Part shown: positions 1 to 8,224 of the stretch, one piece after another | Layout: each line of letters starts with the position of its first letter | How positions within the stretch are numbered: the first letter of the stretch is position 1 | NCBI GenBank assembly: GCA_002317175.1 | Contig: DCJA01000032.1 | Span: forward strand, 1-46,796 | Length of the DNA: 46,796 nucleotides | Source of the DNA: Lachnospiraceae bacterium UBA1712 | GTDB lineage: Bacteria; Bacillota; Clostridia; Lachnospirales; Lachnospiraceae | Direction: 5' to 3' | Notes under the pieces: model-generated | What the model was told of the DNA's origin: nothing | The model's database searches: none | Seen by the model: only the letters and a program-made list of their open reading frames with translations | Made by a program: the position numbers and the translations under genes

Positions 1-402
1 CTTTTCTTTTCTGTCAGGAGCTGCACATACAATGTCGTATCCCTGAAGAGCTCTCCTGTATATATTCATTATTTCTTCTTTATCAAAATCCAGAATAGTC
101 TGATCAAACTCAAACACGAAATCTCCGATAGAAAGGTCTACCCCCGCATTCATCGCCAGTTCTCTTCCATGAAAAAAACTCATATTCAGAATAGATATGC
201 TTGTATTAGTAACCGCAGCACTTATACCCTTTATCACTTCTGTACTATTGTCATCCGAGTGATCATTTACACATATTATCTCAGAATGTTCAAAATTCGC
301 CTGCAGCACATCAATTACTGCATTCAAAAATTCTTCTATTCTGTTTTCTGCATTATGAACATATATAACTGCAGATACAAAATTTTTCTCTTTATTAGCC
401 AT
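1..402 (-). CDS. Glycosyltransferase family 2, N-terminal part (cut by window edge)
   Basis: The reading frame opens at an ATG at 402 and is still open at position 1, so about 134 residues are visible and the C-terminus lies outside. The start MANKEKNFVSAVIYVHNAEN, followed by an acidic IICVNDHSDDNS stretch and a later FEFDQT segment, fits the nucleotide-binding half of a GT-A family 2 glycosyltransferase (the VNDxSxDxS loop binds UDP). It overlaps the upstream FAD oxidoreductase by 8 bases, which points to translational coupling in the same operon. It probably adds a sugar to the surface glycan built by this cluster; donor and acceptor cannot be told. It is absent from a Met-to-stop ORF list because it has no stop in the window. 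The family call is fairly sure, the role is inferred. Confidence 0.75.
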   Translation of the reverse strand, partial: MANKEKNFVSAVIYVHNAENRIEEFLNAVIDVLQANFEHSEIICVNDHSDDNSTEVIKGISAAVTNTSISILNMSFFHGRELAMNAGVDLSIGDFVFEFDQTILDFDKEEIMNIYRRALQGYDIVCAAPDRKEK

Positions 403-1522
403 CAATCAATACCTCGTCCAAATCATAAACTGTGTTTATTTTTCCAGATAACACTCCAACAAAGGTTGGTCTGTCTGAGTAAGTTCTGATAACCGTTGGA
501 CGCGAATCATCTATTTCAGAACTCATAAGTATAGGCTTCATGGAGAACAATGAGTTCCTATATTCAAAGCCATATTCATCCCTAAGATATTTTCTTGCCA
601 GATTAGCCATATAAGGGAAAGCAGATTCTGGTTTAGCCGGGCAATCATTGCAGTTACCCAGTCTATTTATGCTGCAGAAACCATTGCTTCGACTCTGACA
701 TTCAAAAGTCGGTAAATCGTCATAGCTGGTTGTATGCGGAGTAAATGTCACTGATGTCAGTGAATGAAGTCCAGTTTTTCCAAAAGGCATTATTGAGAAA
801 AATGGTCCATCCATAACTGTAAAACCGTAATCAGTCAGCTTTTCATTGACATCACACAATATAATTTCGCATAACTCATATTTAATCTTAAACTTCTCAA
901 ATCCCAGCATATCAAGAACCTGATTAGTTCCTGCATAGGTTGCATTAAGAAGAAATGTCGTTTCATATTCTTCTCCAGCATCAGTTCGTATAACATATTT
1001 ATCCTGAAGCTGCTCTATAGCATTAATACTGCATCCATACTGAATCTTTACATGCTTAAGTTCAGCTATTTTTTCAAGATAATAGTCCCTAAGTATCATG
1101 GCATCATAGGTGTATTCTCTTGTCATAAATGCGCCATCACACATATCTTCTTTAAAAAATGTATCTGGATGTAACTCTTCACATGGAATATTGGCAGCCT
1201 TACAAAATGCTTTAAACTGATTTCCGTCAGACCAGGAATACTGACTGGAAGTCGCATACACTTTATTAAATTCTTTATTGATACAAAAAGCAAAATCCTT
1301 GTTGAATCGCTCAAAATAACCAGCGGATTTCATAGCAGTAGAAATCGATCTAGGGTAATGATATCCCTGATGAACTCTTGCCTGATTGATATACGTTGCT
1401 CTCTTAAATGGAGCATCATCGCATTCTAATACAAGTACACTCTGCCCTCTTCTTCCACAGAACTCTGCAGCATATAAGCCATACAGACCTGCGCCAATAA
1501 TTATTCTGTCGTAGTTAAGCAT
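395..1522 (-). CDS. FAD-dependent oxidoreductase (DAO-like) of the glycan operon
   Basis: This 375-residue protein starts with a Rossmann dinucleotide-binding strand and GAGLYG at residues 10-15, then VLVLECD, where the acidic residue would bind the ribose of FAD. A conserved-looking RATYINQARVHQGYHYPRS stretch follows near residues 41-59. Residues 275-294 hold four cysteines spaced C-X7-C-X7-C-X2-C, unusual in plain amine oxidases and suggestive of a metal or disulfide site. There is no signal peptide, so it is cytoplasmic. It lies 22 bases after a GT2 gene and overlaps the next GT2 by 8 bases. Known members of this broad family oxidise amines or alcohols; oxidation of a sugar intermediate is only inferred from context. 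The fold call is firm, the substrate is unknown. Confidence 0.75.
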   Translation of the reverse strand: MLNYDRIIIGAGLYGLYAAEFCGRRGQSVLVLECDDAPFKRATYINQARVHQGYHYPRSISTAMKSAGYFERFNKDFAFCINKEFNKVYATSSQYSWSDGNQFKAFCKAANIPCEELHPDTFFKEDMCDGAFMTREYTYDAMILRDYYLEKIAELKHVKIQYGCSINAIEQLQDKYVIRTDAGEEYETTFLLNATYAGTNQVLDMLGFEKFKIKYELCEIILCDVNEKLTDYGFTVMDGPFFSIMPFGKTGLHSLTSVTFTPHTTSYDDLPTFECQSRSNGFCSINRLGNCNDCPAKPESAFPYMANLARKYLRDEYGFEYRNSLFSMKPILMSSEIDDSRPTVIRTYSDRPTFVGVLSGKINTVYDLDEVLIDG

Positions 1523-1544
1523 ATCAGCCTATATCCTTTCAAAT

Positions 1545-2339
1545 TTAAGGATTATATTTTCCTATAGCATTACTCAATAATATCTTCATCAGATTGCTGT
1601 TACCTCTAATAGCTGAAATCTTGGTTGGAGTCTTTCCACTCTTTGGATACACCCTGTCAACAGGCACCTCACAGGCTTCCAGTCCAATCTGAGTCGCTCT
1701 GGAAGAAAGAAAAGCCAATAATTCATATGTAACAAATACGTCTCTTAGCGGCTGTACTCTCTCGTCCTCAAGATATCTTCTTGAATATGCCCTATAGTTA
1801 TTGGTCGTATCAGTAAATCTATGCTTTGCTGTTAACGAGATAACAGGAGCATGAATCAAACATACAGAGATAAGTCTGATAAATGGAGTTCTTACAGCAT
1901 GACCACCTTTTATAAATCTTGATCCCTGAACAAAATCATAACCCGCTTCAAGTTTTTCGATAAATCGTTCAACATGCTCTATGCTGTCTTTGTTATTGCC
2001 ATCTATAGTAAGAATCCCCTGGTAGCCTCTCTGCAAAGCGAAATAGATTCCCATGCGTAACTGAGCTCCCTGTTTGCCAGGTCCCTTCTTAACCAAAAGA
2101 GTATTAACCTTCAGACTTTTCAAAATACTCGCATCTGTTGATCCGTCTGTTGACCCACCATCACACACAATAATGTCAACCTTGCTGGCAACATCAAACC
2201 TCAAAGCCCTGGCCAGTTCATTTCTAATTCGGTCACCCTCATTAATTATTGGAATAAGTATACAGTAATCCTTTAACTTTGCTTCATATTCACAGGCTTC
2301 AAAATCGGGTACTCCTGATATATTTTTATAGTTATTCAT
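1545..2339 (-). CDS. GT2 glycosyltransferase, dolichol/bactoprenol-phosphate sugar synthase type
   Basis: The protein has the DPM1/GtrB-type GT-A fold: LIPIINEGDRI near the start, DIIVCDGGSTDGSTD for nucleotide binding, GKQGAQLRMGIYFAL, then ILTIDGNNKDS where the metal-binding DxD-like site is expected. Such enzymes usually load a sugar onto undecaprenyl phosphate at the cytoplasmic face. The reading frame opens at 2351, but the ATG at 2339 has GGAG six bases upstream, so I chose it (264 residues). With GtrA and two polytopic membrane proteins in the same operon it could be the GtrB partner of a three-component sugar transfer system. It has no C-terminal membrane segments like those of classical GtrB, so a direct transferase role is also possible. 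Confidence 0.75.
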   Translation of the reverse strand: MNNYKNISGVPDFEACEYEAKLKDYCILIPIINEGDRIRNELARALRFDVASKVDIIVCDGGSTDGSTDASILKSLKVNTLLVKKGPGKQGAQLRMGIYFALQRGYQGILTIDGNNKDSIEHVERFIEKLEAGYDFVQGSRFIKGGHAVRTPFIRLISVCLIHAPVISLTAKHRFTDTTNNYRAYSRRYLEDERVQPLRDVFVTYELLAFLSSRATQIGLEACEVPVDRVYPKSGKTPTKISAIRGNSNLMKILLSNAIGKYNP

Positions 2340-2429
2340 TCCATTCTCCATTCCGCCCCATAAAACGCCTGGAGGCTTTCAGAGTTATAGCTTTAAAAAT
2401 AAGTTGCATAAGTTCACGCAACATATCCC

Positions 2430-4313
2430 TTATCTGTTATAAACATTATACAGATCATTACTATATACCAGTAAATATCCCCCATCAGCTATAAAATCGT
2501 CTATCAGTTTTTTCTTCTGTTCATAGGCAACCGCTGAGCCCTCAATATTTCTTACAATCACCGGTATATTCTTATCCGAAACCTTTATAATCTCCAGTTC
2601 TTCTTCTATCTGAGAAGCAGGATTTGAATCCAGATCAATCCAGGAAGAAAACAAAGCACTTGGTTTGTTCAAAATATATGTTAATCCCGGACAGTCACCA
2701 AATAAAATCAGGCTGTCTATCTCTGTCTGCTGATTAGTATCTTCGATAAAGTGACATACTCCACTAAGGGCTTCTGCGTTGGCACCATTGGTATACATCC
2801 CTTCAAGAGAATTAATGCCCGAAATACATGTATCTCTCTTCTCTCCCCGCATTCCATCTCTGAACACAAAATTCTGACTAAAGCCAAAACTCTGAACAAG
2901 TATACATACAAGTAATGCATATAGCATCACGCTTACAGGAACAGAAGTCGCATCTTTTCTCTTAGCATACTTCTTAATCCATTCAAATATCATGTAAACT
3001 GTAAATGGCATAACCAGAAACAAATTGTTAATATTCTGATAAAGATTATTATTACTACCCAAAGGCGCTATCAGAATTACAATCAGTGAAATGACTGCCA
3101 TCACTAACTTCGCCAATACTCCATAGTCTAAGCTGACACTAATACCACTATCTGAGCCAGCACCCTTTCCACCGTCTGAGTCAGCACTAATTGCTGTATC
3201 TGATACATTGCTTGCGACTCTGTTGCTAAATAATACCTTTCTACTAACAATCGCCTTTACTATTATGCTAATATCAGCCACTATGCTGATAAAGAGCGCC
3301 ATAACGCCCCACTCATACATACTGGTATAATCCTCATAATATCTGAAGCTAAACATTCCTCTGCCCCAGAAGAAGCGAATCATCAATGCTATCACAGCTA
3401 TATATACGAGTGTTTTCAACCATATAAAACGCTTGGGCATAATCCTAAACATCAGTATCCCACAAGCTAGAACCAGTAATACCAATGCAAACCATCTAAA
3501 GCTCATACAGTAGGCTTTTATGGATCCAGTAATCATTGATAGCGGACTATAGGTATTATCTGTAGTAGTTATTGCACTTAGTCCATTTATCATACTTAAG
3601 ATTTCGCTCAAGCCATATTTTGCAATTATATATAATGCAGGAATAGCTACTCCAACAGCATAGCCTCCAACACAAATCAAGGTGTCCTTGATCCATTTTC
3701 TTCCAGTAACAAAACAGGCCGTCCAAAGAGCAACAATAAAGGCCATCTGTGTAATATTAGGAATTCTGACAAATACATTGGCCCCCAATACCAGTCCTGC
3801 TACAAAAAACATTTTTTTATTGTCTTTAATTATTGCCTTATATAACAGCAACGCTCCTGCTGCCATAAGACAATATGACAAATAATTATATAATATTCCA
3901 GTAGGTATCCAGCAGAAAGCAAGCGCTGCAAATTCACCTAAGAATACATATCTGGAATCAAAGTCATTTCTTAATGCAAAATATACCAAAAGACCTATGC
4001 AGGACAGAATAAGCCCTGTATATATATTAGCAACACGTAATGTTGTGGCTCCTGGAAGTTTCATAATAAAAGAGCCAATAACATTGGACAGATATGTAGA
4101 GATAACCCACATACCCTGAAGTCTGTCTGCAAACAAATAATTGCCCAGACTATATGTGCTGTCTGAAACATCCACACCCTGGTTATAGTTCATCAGGGGA
4201 AGTAACAGCAGTGCCAGTGGATATATAACATATTCAATTAATCTTTTATATTTGTTATATATTTTCATTTTTACTTTCAGCCCAACATATATTGCGTTTT
4301 CGAAGACTATCAT
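2430..4313 (-). CDS. Polytopic membrane protein, probable GT-C-type glycosyltransferase
   Basis: A protein of 612-627 residues with many hydrophobic segments and a soluble C-terminal domain of about 150 residues. After the first membrane segment comes GVDVSDSTYSLGNY, an acidic loop like the first extracytoplasmic loop of GT-C glycosyltransferases that use polyprenyl-phosphate sugars. Near residues 370-400 there is a Ser/Asp/Gly-rich low-complexity stretch between membrane segments. Two starts are possible: the ATG at 4313, with GAG seven bases upstream and 12 bases after the preceding gene, or the ATG at 4268, which gives the more usual basic N-terminus MKIYNKYKR. It may be the acceptor-specific transferase paired with GtrA and the DPM-like GT2. 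Family assignment is by architecture only. Confidence 0.6.
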   Translation of the reverse strand: MIVFENAIYVGLKVKMKIYNKYKRLIEYVIYPLALLLLPLMNYNQGVDVSDSTYSLGNYLFADRLQGMWVISTYLSNVIGSFIMKLPGATTLRVANIYTGLILSCIGLLVYFALRNDFDSRYVFLGEFAALAFCWIPTGILYNYLSYCLMAAGALLLYKAIIKDNKKMFFVAGLVLGANVFVRIPNITQMAFIVALWTACFVTGRKWIKDTLICVGGYAVGVAIPALYIIAKYGLSEILSMINGLSAITTTDNTYSPLSMITGSIKAYCMSFRWFALVLLVLACGILMFRIMPKRFIWLKTLVYIAVIALMIRFFWGRGMFSFRYYEDYTSMYEWGVMALFISIVADISIIVKAIVSRKVLFSNRVASNVSDTAISADSDGGKGAGSDSGISVSLDYGVLAKLVMAVISLIVILIAPLGSNNNLYQNINNLFLVMPFTVYMIFEWIKKYAKRKDATSVPVSVMLYALLVCILVQSFGFSQNFVFRDGMRGEKRDTCISGINSLEGMYTNGANAEALSGVCHFIEDTNQQTEIDSLILFGDCPGLTYILNKPSALFSSWIDLDSNPASQIEEELEIIKVSDKNIPVIVRNIEGSAVAYEQKKKLIDDFIADGGYLLVYSNDLYNVYNR

Positions 4314-4324
4314 TCAATATCTCA

Positions 4325-5422
4325 TTACTTCTTATCAAATAATGCAAATATCCGGCTTCTAAATATATCAACCATACATCCCACTGCAAAAACCACAACA
4401 ACACTAATAATCATATGCAGTATCTTAAGGACAAAACAGTTAGCTATGTTTGCTCCGAGCAAATATGGCCAAATAAGTCTTATTCCAATATTTTCATGGA
4501 ATAAATACACGCCAAACGTATATGGCGCAACTTTGCAGATAGCATCGGCCATTTTGCCTTCTTTAATGTCCACAAAGGTCCATATATAAAACATTGCAAC
4601 AGAACTTACAAGCACAAGAATATAATTGTAGGCGTAAGTCATATCCATATAATATTCAAGTTTTCCGCTCATTCTGCATATAGCACCAGTGAACGCACAC
4701 ACTGCCCAGTTAAAAATAACTGTTACAACGTAAATGATTATAGCTTTCTTCTTACTGTCAAAGAACCTGATTCCATAGCATCTGATATATCCTGCAATCA
4801 GAAACAGGCAGATAAACCAGCCAAAATCATATCCATATGAGTCTGTTGGAATCAGATATGGATTGATAGATTTAGGAATACAGAAGAAACAAAGCAAGGC
4901 GATAATCACTGCCTTTAATTGTTTCTGTGGTAACTCTTTTACTGCAACTGCTAAAACCGGACTAAGCATATACATTACGACATATGCTGTCGCAAACCAG
5001 TAGTGTTCATATTCTATAGGTAAGAAAAGATTTAGCCAGTAGTTAAGGCCAAAACTTTTGCTTACTGCTGCCCGCTCATATATTACGCCGATTGCAGGTA
5101 TACTGTATGACATCTTTACAAATGTATACATCAATACTCCTACAAGAATTGAATAAAAGAGCACCTGGCATACGAGCTTCACCAGTTTGCTAATCTTCCA
5201 TTTGGCTTCCACCAGAAAATATCCGCTTATTAAAATGTAAACATTGACTGCCACGTTGCAAAATGCCTGAATCAGCCACCAAAGATGATTAGTCACTGAA
5301 CCGTCAACCGAAAGTTTTACTGACATCTTTCCTTTGACAATATAGTGAAGCACTATCACCATCATCATGGCTACTATTCTTAGCAATTCAAAATTGGCCT
5401 GTCGCTTTTTATTATCTGCCAT
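4325..5422 (-). CDS. Acyltransferase family 3 membrane protein (O-acetyltransferase type)
   Basis: The 365-residue protein begins ANFELLRIVAMMMVIVLHYI, with the Arg and His of the first membrane segment typical of acyltransferase 3 (OafA/WecH/NodX family). About ten hydrophobic segments follow, with VNVYILISGYFLV in the second and a final VYLFHENIG region. These enzymes move acetyl or other acyl groups from CoA across or at the membrane onto sugars. It has no SGNH domain. In this operon it most likely O-acylates the exported glycan or its lipid-linked precursor. GAGAG lies six bases before the ATG. The gene sits between gtrA-like and GT-C-like genes in one transcription unit. Confidence 0.85.
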   Translation of the reverse strand: MADNKKRQANFELLRIVAMMMVIVLHYIVKGKMSVKLSVDGSVTNHLWWLIQAFCNVAVNVYILISGYFLVEAKWKISKLVKLVCQVLFYSILVGVLMYTFVKMSYSIPAIGVIYERAAVSKSFGLNYWLNLFLPIEYEHYWFATAYVVMYMLSPVLAVAVKELPQKQLKAVIIALLCFFCIPKSINPYLIPTDSYGYDFGWFICLFLIAGYIRCYGIRFFDSKKKAIIIYVVTVIFNWAVCAFTGAICRMSGKLEYYMDMTYAYNYILVLVSSVAMFYIWTFVDIKEGKMADAICKVAPYTFGVYLFHENIGIRLIWPYLLGANIANCFVLKILHMIISVVVVFAVGCMVDIFRSRIFALFDKK

Positions 5423-5448
5423 TTTAATCTCTCTTCAATAATAATTTT

Positions 5449-5482
5449 CAGCTTCAGCTCCAGTATTATTCAGCTTCAGCTT
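5449..5482. repeat. Tandem duplication, 22-base period, at the end of the GtrA gene
   Basis: The sequence CAGCTTCAGCT occurs at 5449-5459 and again at 5471-5481 with similar flanks. One copy encodes the AEAE tail of the GtrA-family protein and the other lies just after its stop codon. It looks like a short slipped-strand duplication. Confidence 0.6.
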
Positions 5483-5930
5483 TAGTATCTTTCTTTGGTT
5501 CTTTAAAAATCCAGAATTTGCTTAAGAAATAATTGGTTACAATAACAACAAACTGACCTATCAGTTTAACTACAAGTTTTCCAATTGTACCGTCATATCC
5601 AAGTAGTGAGCAGCCTATCCAGATAACTATATCTTCCAGGACAAGCGTAAACACTCTTGCCATTACGAATTCCACGAATTCTTTTCCAAATGCTTTTGGC
5701 GAAAGTGATTTGCTTCTAAAAACAAAGAATTTATTTGTAAAAAATGTAAAGATAACACATATTACCCAGTCAACACTGTTGGCGAAAACCTCTCCCCACT
5801 TAAGTGGAAGCAGTTCTGTTGTAAACACCCAGAAAAGCACCATACTAAGTACAAATGCGATTCCGCCCCAGAACAGGTAATCAATTGCCTCCTGATATTT
5901 TTTATAAATTGCCCAAATCTTTTTCATCAT
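5466..5930 (-). CDS. GtrA-family membrane protein (probable lipid-linked sugar flippase)
   Basis: This 154-residue protein has four hydrophobic segments and the GtrA features YLFWGGIAFVLSMVLFW near the start, then VDWVICVIFTFFTNKFFVF and a final YFLSKFWIF. GtrA proteins help move undecaprenyl-phosphate sugars across the membrane in phage-type glucosylation and in cell-wall glycan synthesis. It follows pseI by 7 bases and has AGGAAG before its ATG. The short charged tail KDTKAEAE looks partly made by a small duplication. In context it would supply lipid-linked sugars to the polytopic transferases of the operon. Family call is firm, substrate unknown. Confidence 0.85.
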   Translation of the reverse strand: MMKKIWAIYKKYQEAIDYLFWGGIAFVLSMVLFWVFTTELLPLKWGEVFANSVDWVICVIFTFFTNKFFVFRSKSLSPKAFGKEFVEFVMARVFTLVLEDIVIWIGCSLLGYDGTIGKLVVKLIGQFVVIVTNYFLSKFWIFKEPKKDTKAEAE

Positions 5931-5937
5931 TTTCTTC

Positions 5938-6990
5938 CTACTTTTTTATCATTTCCCAGTTAAGTGGTTCACCCTTCTTAACATCTTTCTGAAATTCTCT
6001 ACCAAGAATCTCATTATAGTATTTTGTATGCAGACCAGCATTTGGCCTGATTGACTTGATATTATCACTAGTTATGATATCTCCAGCCTTCACATCAGCA
6101 GTAACAAAAAGCGATCTGGATAATGAACGCTCTTTTATCTGTCTTTCAGTAAGTGCATACTCGCTATTTCCCAAAGCCTTTTCAATAATCCTGATATTAT
6201 CTACCATATCCTTGAACTCGTTCGGCTCCATTGAAAAACCTGCATCTGGTCCACCATCTGCTCTTTTCAGCGTAAGATGCTTTTCTACCATCTTGATTCC
6301 AAGTGCAGTTGCACCAACTGGCACAGTACTTCCCATTGAATGATCTGAAAGTCCAACCTGACATCCATATTCCTTTGCAAGAGTAGGAATCATATTAAGA
6401 TTAATTTCGTCATACGGAGTTGGATAGGCTGACACACATTTTAGCAGAAAGACCTCTTCATTGCCTTCCTCCTCACAGATTTTCATTGCCAAATCAATAT
6501 CTTCCTTATGTGCAATTCCTGTTGCAAAGATGATAGGCTTGTGCATTGAAGCTGCTTTTCTGATAAGCTGTACCTCATTTATCTCAAATGAAGCAATTTT
6601 ATATGCTGGCATATTCCACTGATTCATATAATCAATTGCTTCCAAATCAAAAGGTGATGAAAAACATTCCATTCCAAGGTTGTTGGCCAATTCCATAAGT
6701 TTTGGTTGCCACTCATATGGAGTACAGGCTTCTGTATATAACTGATACAGATTCATCCCATCCCACAATCCACCTTTAAGGGTAAAATGCTCATTGTTGC
6801 AGTCTATTGCAAGAGAATCAGCTGTATATGTCTGAAGTTTAATTGCATCAGCCCCTGCTTCTTTAGCAGCATATACTATTTCCTTGGCTCTTTCAAAATC
6901 TCCATTATGATTTCCTGATATTTCAGCAACGCAAAAGCATGGTTGCCCTTCTCCTACCAGTTTGTTTCCAATCTTAAAACTTTGTTTCAT
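5938..6990 (-). CDS. pseI: Pseudaminic acid synthase (PseI/NeuB family)
   Basis: The 350-residue protein is a NeuB-type TIM barrel followed by an antifreeze-like SAF domain. Telling segments are AEISGNHNGD near residue 22, AGADAIKLQTYTADS, then GLWDGMNLYQLYTEACTPYE, which resembles PseI more than NeuB or LegI, followed by SSPFD, PAYKIASFE, GLSDHS and EKHLTL. The SAF domain starts near SLSRSLFV and includes SIRPNAGL. It would condense a 6-deoxy-di-N-acetyl hexose with phosphoenolpyruvate to give a nonulosonic acid, with Mn or similar metal. pseF and a sugar amidotransferase lie in the same operon; pseB, pseC and pseG are not seen. Pse rather than Leg is a judgement from sequence pattern. Confidence 0.82.
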   Translation of the reverse strand: MKQSFKIGNKLVGEGQPCFCVAEISGNHNGDFERAKEIVYAAKEAGADAIKLQTYTADSLAIDCNNEHFTLKGGLWDGMNLYQLYTEACTPYEWQPKLMELANNLGMECFSSPFDLEAIDYMNQWNMPAYKIASFEINEVQLIRKAASMHKPIIFATGIAHKEDIDLAMKICEEEGNEEVFLLKCVSAYPTPYDEINLNMIPTLAKEYGCQVGLSDHSMGSTVPVGATALGIKMVEKHLTLKRADGGPDAGFSMEPNEFKDMVDNIRIIEKALGNSEYALTERQIKERSLSRSLFVTADVKAGDIITSDNIKSIRPNAGLHTKYYNEILGREFQKDVKKGEPLNWEMIKK

Positions 6991-7023
6991 GTAAACACCA
7001 ATCTTTGAATCTATTGTTCCATT

Positions 7024-8100
7024 CTACTGTAATTTCTTTCCTGTAAGATTTTCCATCTTGCGATGAACTTCAGGATTCTCATATTTATCAAGGAATTCCA
7101 TCCCTAGATATTCAATTTCTTTAGCAAATCTTATTCCATCAATCTGTGTAATAACTGAAACCAGTTTATCAACCTGCAAATCATCCACATCATTGATTAC
7201 TTCCATAGGAAATCTTCCCTTCAATACAATAACTTCAGGGAATTCTTTTTCATAGTCCAGAATATCCCTTGGATGTGGCTTAATAATCACTGAATAGTCT
7301 CTGGCATATCTATTGATTATATCTTCAAATAATTTCTTTCTTACATCCAGTTCGCAAAGTGGTTCTGTAAGTATCATAACCTTAGGTTTTTCTGCACCCT
7401 TAGCAGAAAGCTCACTTCTTAGATTAGCTATGTCTTCAATAAAAATTTCCGCCATAGTGTTATGGTCTGATTTGGAAAGCTTCTTCCACATCTCGTCAAA
7501 AGGTGCTTCAACAATATTCCTTGGTGGCATATAATTGGCACTAATGTCATTTACAATATAATCTATACAGTACCGGCTATATCCACTTTCAATAAAAATC
7601 AAACCGAGACCAGACATAAAACGTTTCAACGTCCAGGCTCCTTTGTTAGCCAGCATTGCCTGATTATCCAGCTTACCTGAGTTTAAGCCGTCTTCCAATG
7701 CGTGATATTTAATCTTTTTATAATTCAGGTAGTATCCTATTGGATCTGAATCACAAAAAACATATACATCATCATATTTTTTTAAATCAACTGGAATATA
7801 TTCCTCCTGAAGTTTTCCCAGCAGTTTTGTATATTTGATTCGTTGCAAGAGGTTAAGCACAATATTACCTTTATCTCTGTGATATGCCATTACCTCTTCA
7901 GAAGTAACATCCTCTTTCTCATCAAAAAGAAACACGTCGCTGAAAACGCCTGTTTTCTCAACTCGCTCCTTCATCTTTCCAAAGTCATTGGACATTGTAC
8001 TTAATAAAAGTGTTGCTCCTTGATCAGCCCCTAAATTCAGTTCTCTCATCACCGCCACATATGCATGATAAAATGTGTGACAAATGTAAACTCTTTTCAT
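7024..8100 (-). CDS. GT52-like glycosyltransferase, candidate nonulosonate transferase
   Basis: This 358-residue protein has no signal peptide. It begins MKRVYICHTFYHAYVAVM, a pattern seen in GT52/sialyltransferase-like GT-B enzymes, and carries YVFCDSDPIGYYLNY, YHALEDGLNSG, then KPKVMILTEPLCEL and VIIKPHPRD. In GT-B sialyltransferases an HP motif of this kind contacts the CMP part of the donor. The gene stands beside pseI, and pseF makes CMP-activated donor in the same operon, so a CMP-nonulosonate transferase is plausible. The start has no strong ribosome site; a stop lies four codons upstream in frame. The GT52-like call is moderate and the donor is inferred. Confidence 0.58.
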   Translation of the reverse strand: MKRVYICHTFYHAYVAVMRELNLGADQGATLLLSTMSNDFGKMKERVEKTGVFSDVFLFDEKEDVTSEEVMAYHRDKGNIVLNLLQRIKYTKLLGKLQEEYIPVDLKKYDDVYVFCDSDPIGYYLNYKKIKYHALEDGLNSGKLDNQAMLANKGAWTLKRFMSGLGLIFIESGYSRYCIDYIVNDISANYMPPRNIVEAPFDEMWKKLSKSDHNTMAEIFIEDIANLRSELSAKGAEKPKVMILTEPLCELDVRKKLFEDIINRYARDYSVIIKPHPRDILDYEKEFPEVIVLKGRFPMEVINDVDDLQVDKLVSVITQIDGIRFAKEIEYLGMEFLDKYENPEVHRKMENLTGKKLQ

Positions 8101-8224
8101 ATGCTTATATTATCCAAAGTTTTCATCTACGCTCCACCTCATCCTGCGAAATTCGAAGCGTGCTTTACAGTGCGCCATCTATCAAAAAACAACAGTTAAG
8201 TGTGAGAACTATCCATTTCTCCCA

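Noticed and set aside
8101..8190. A 22-codon frame in the gap upstream of the GT52-like gene, in frame with it
   Set aside because: It ends in TAA four codons before the chosen start, has no conserved protein character, and no good ribosome site.
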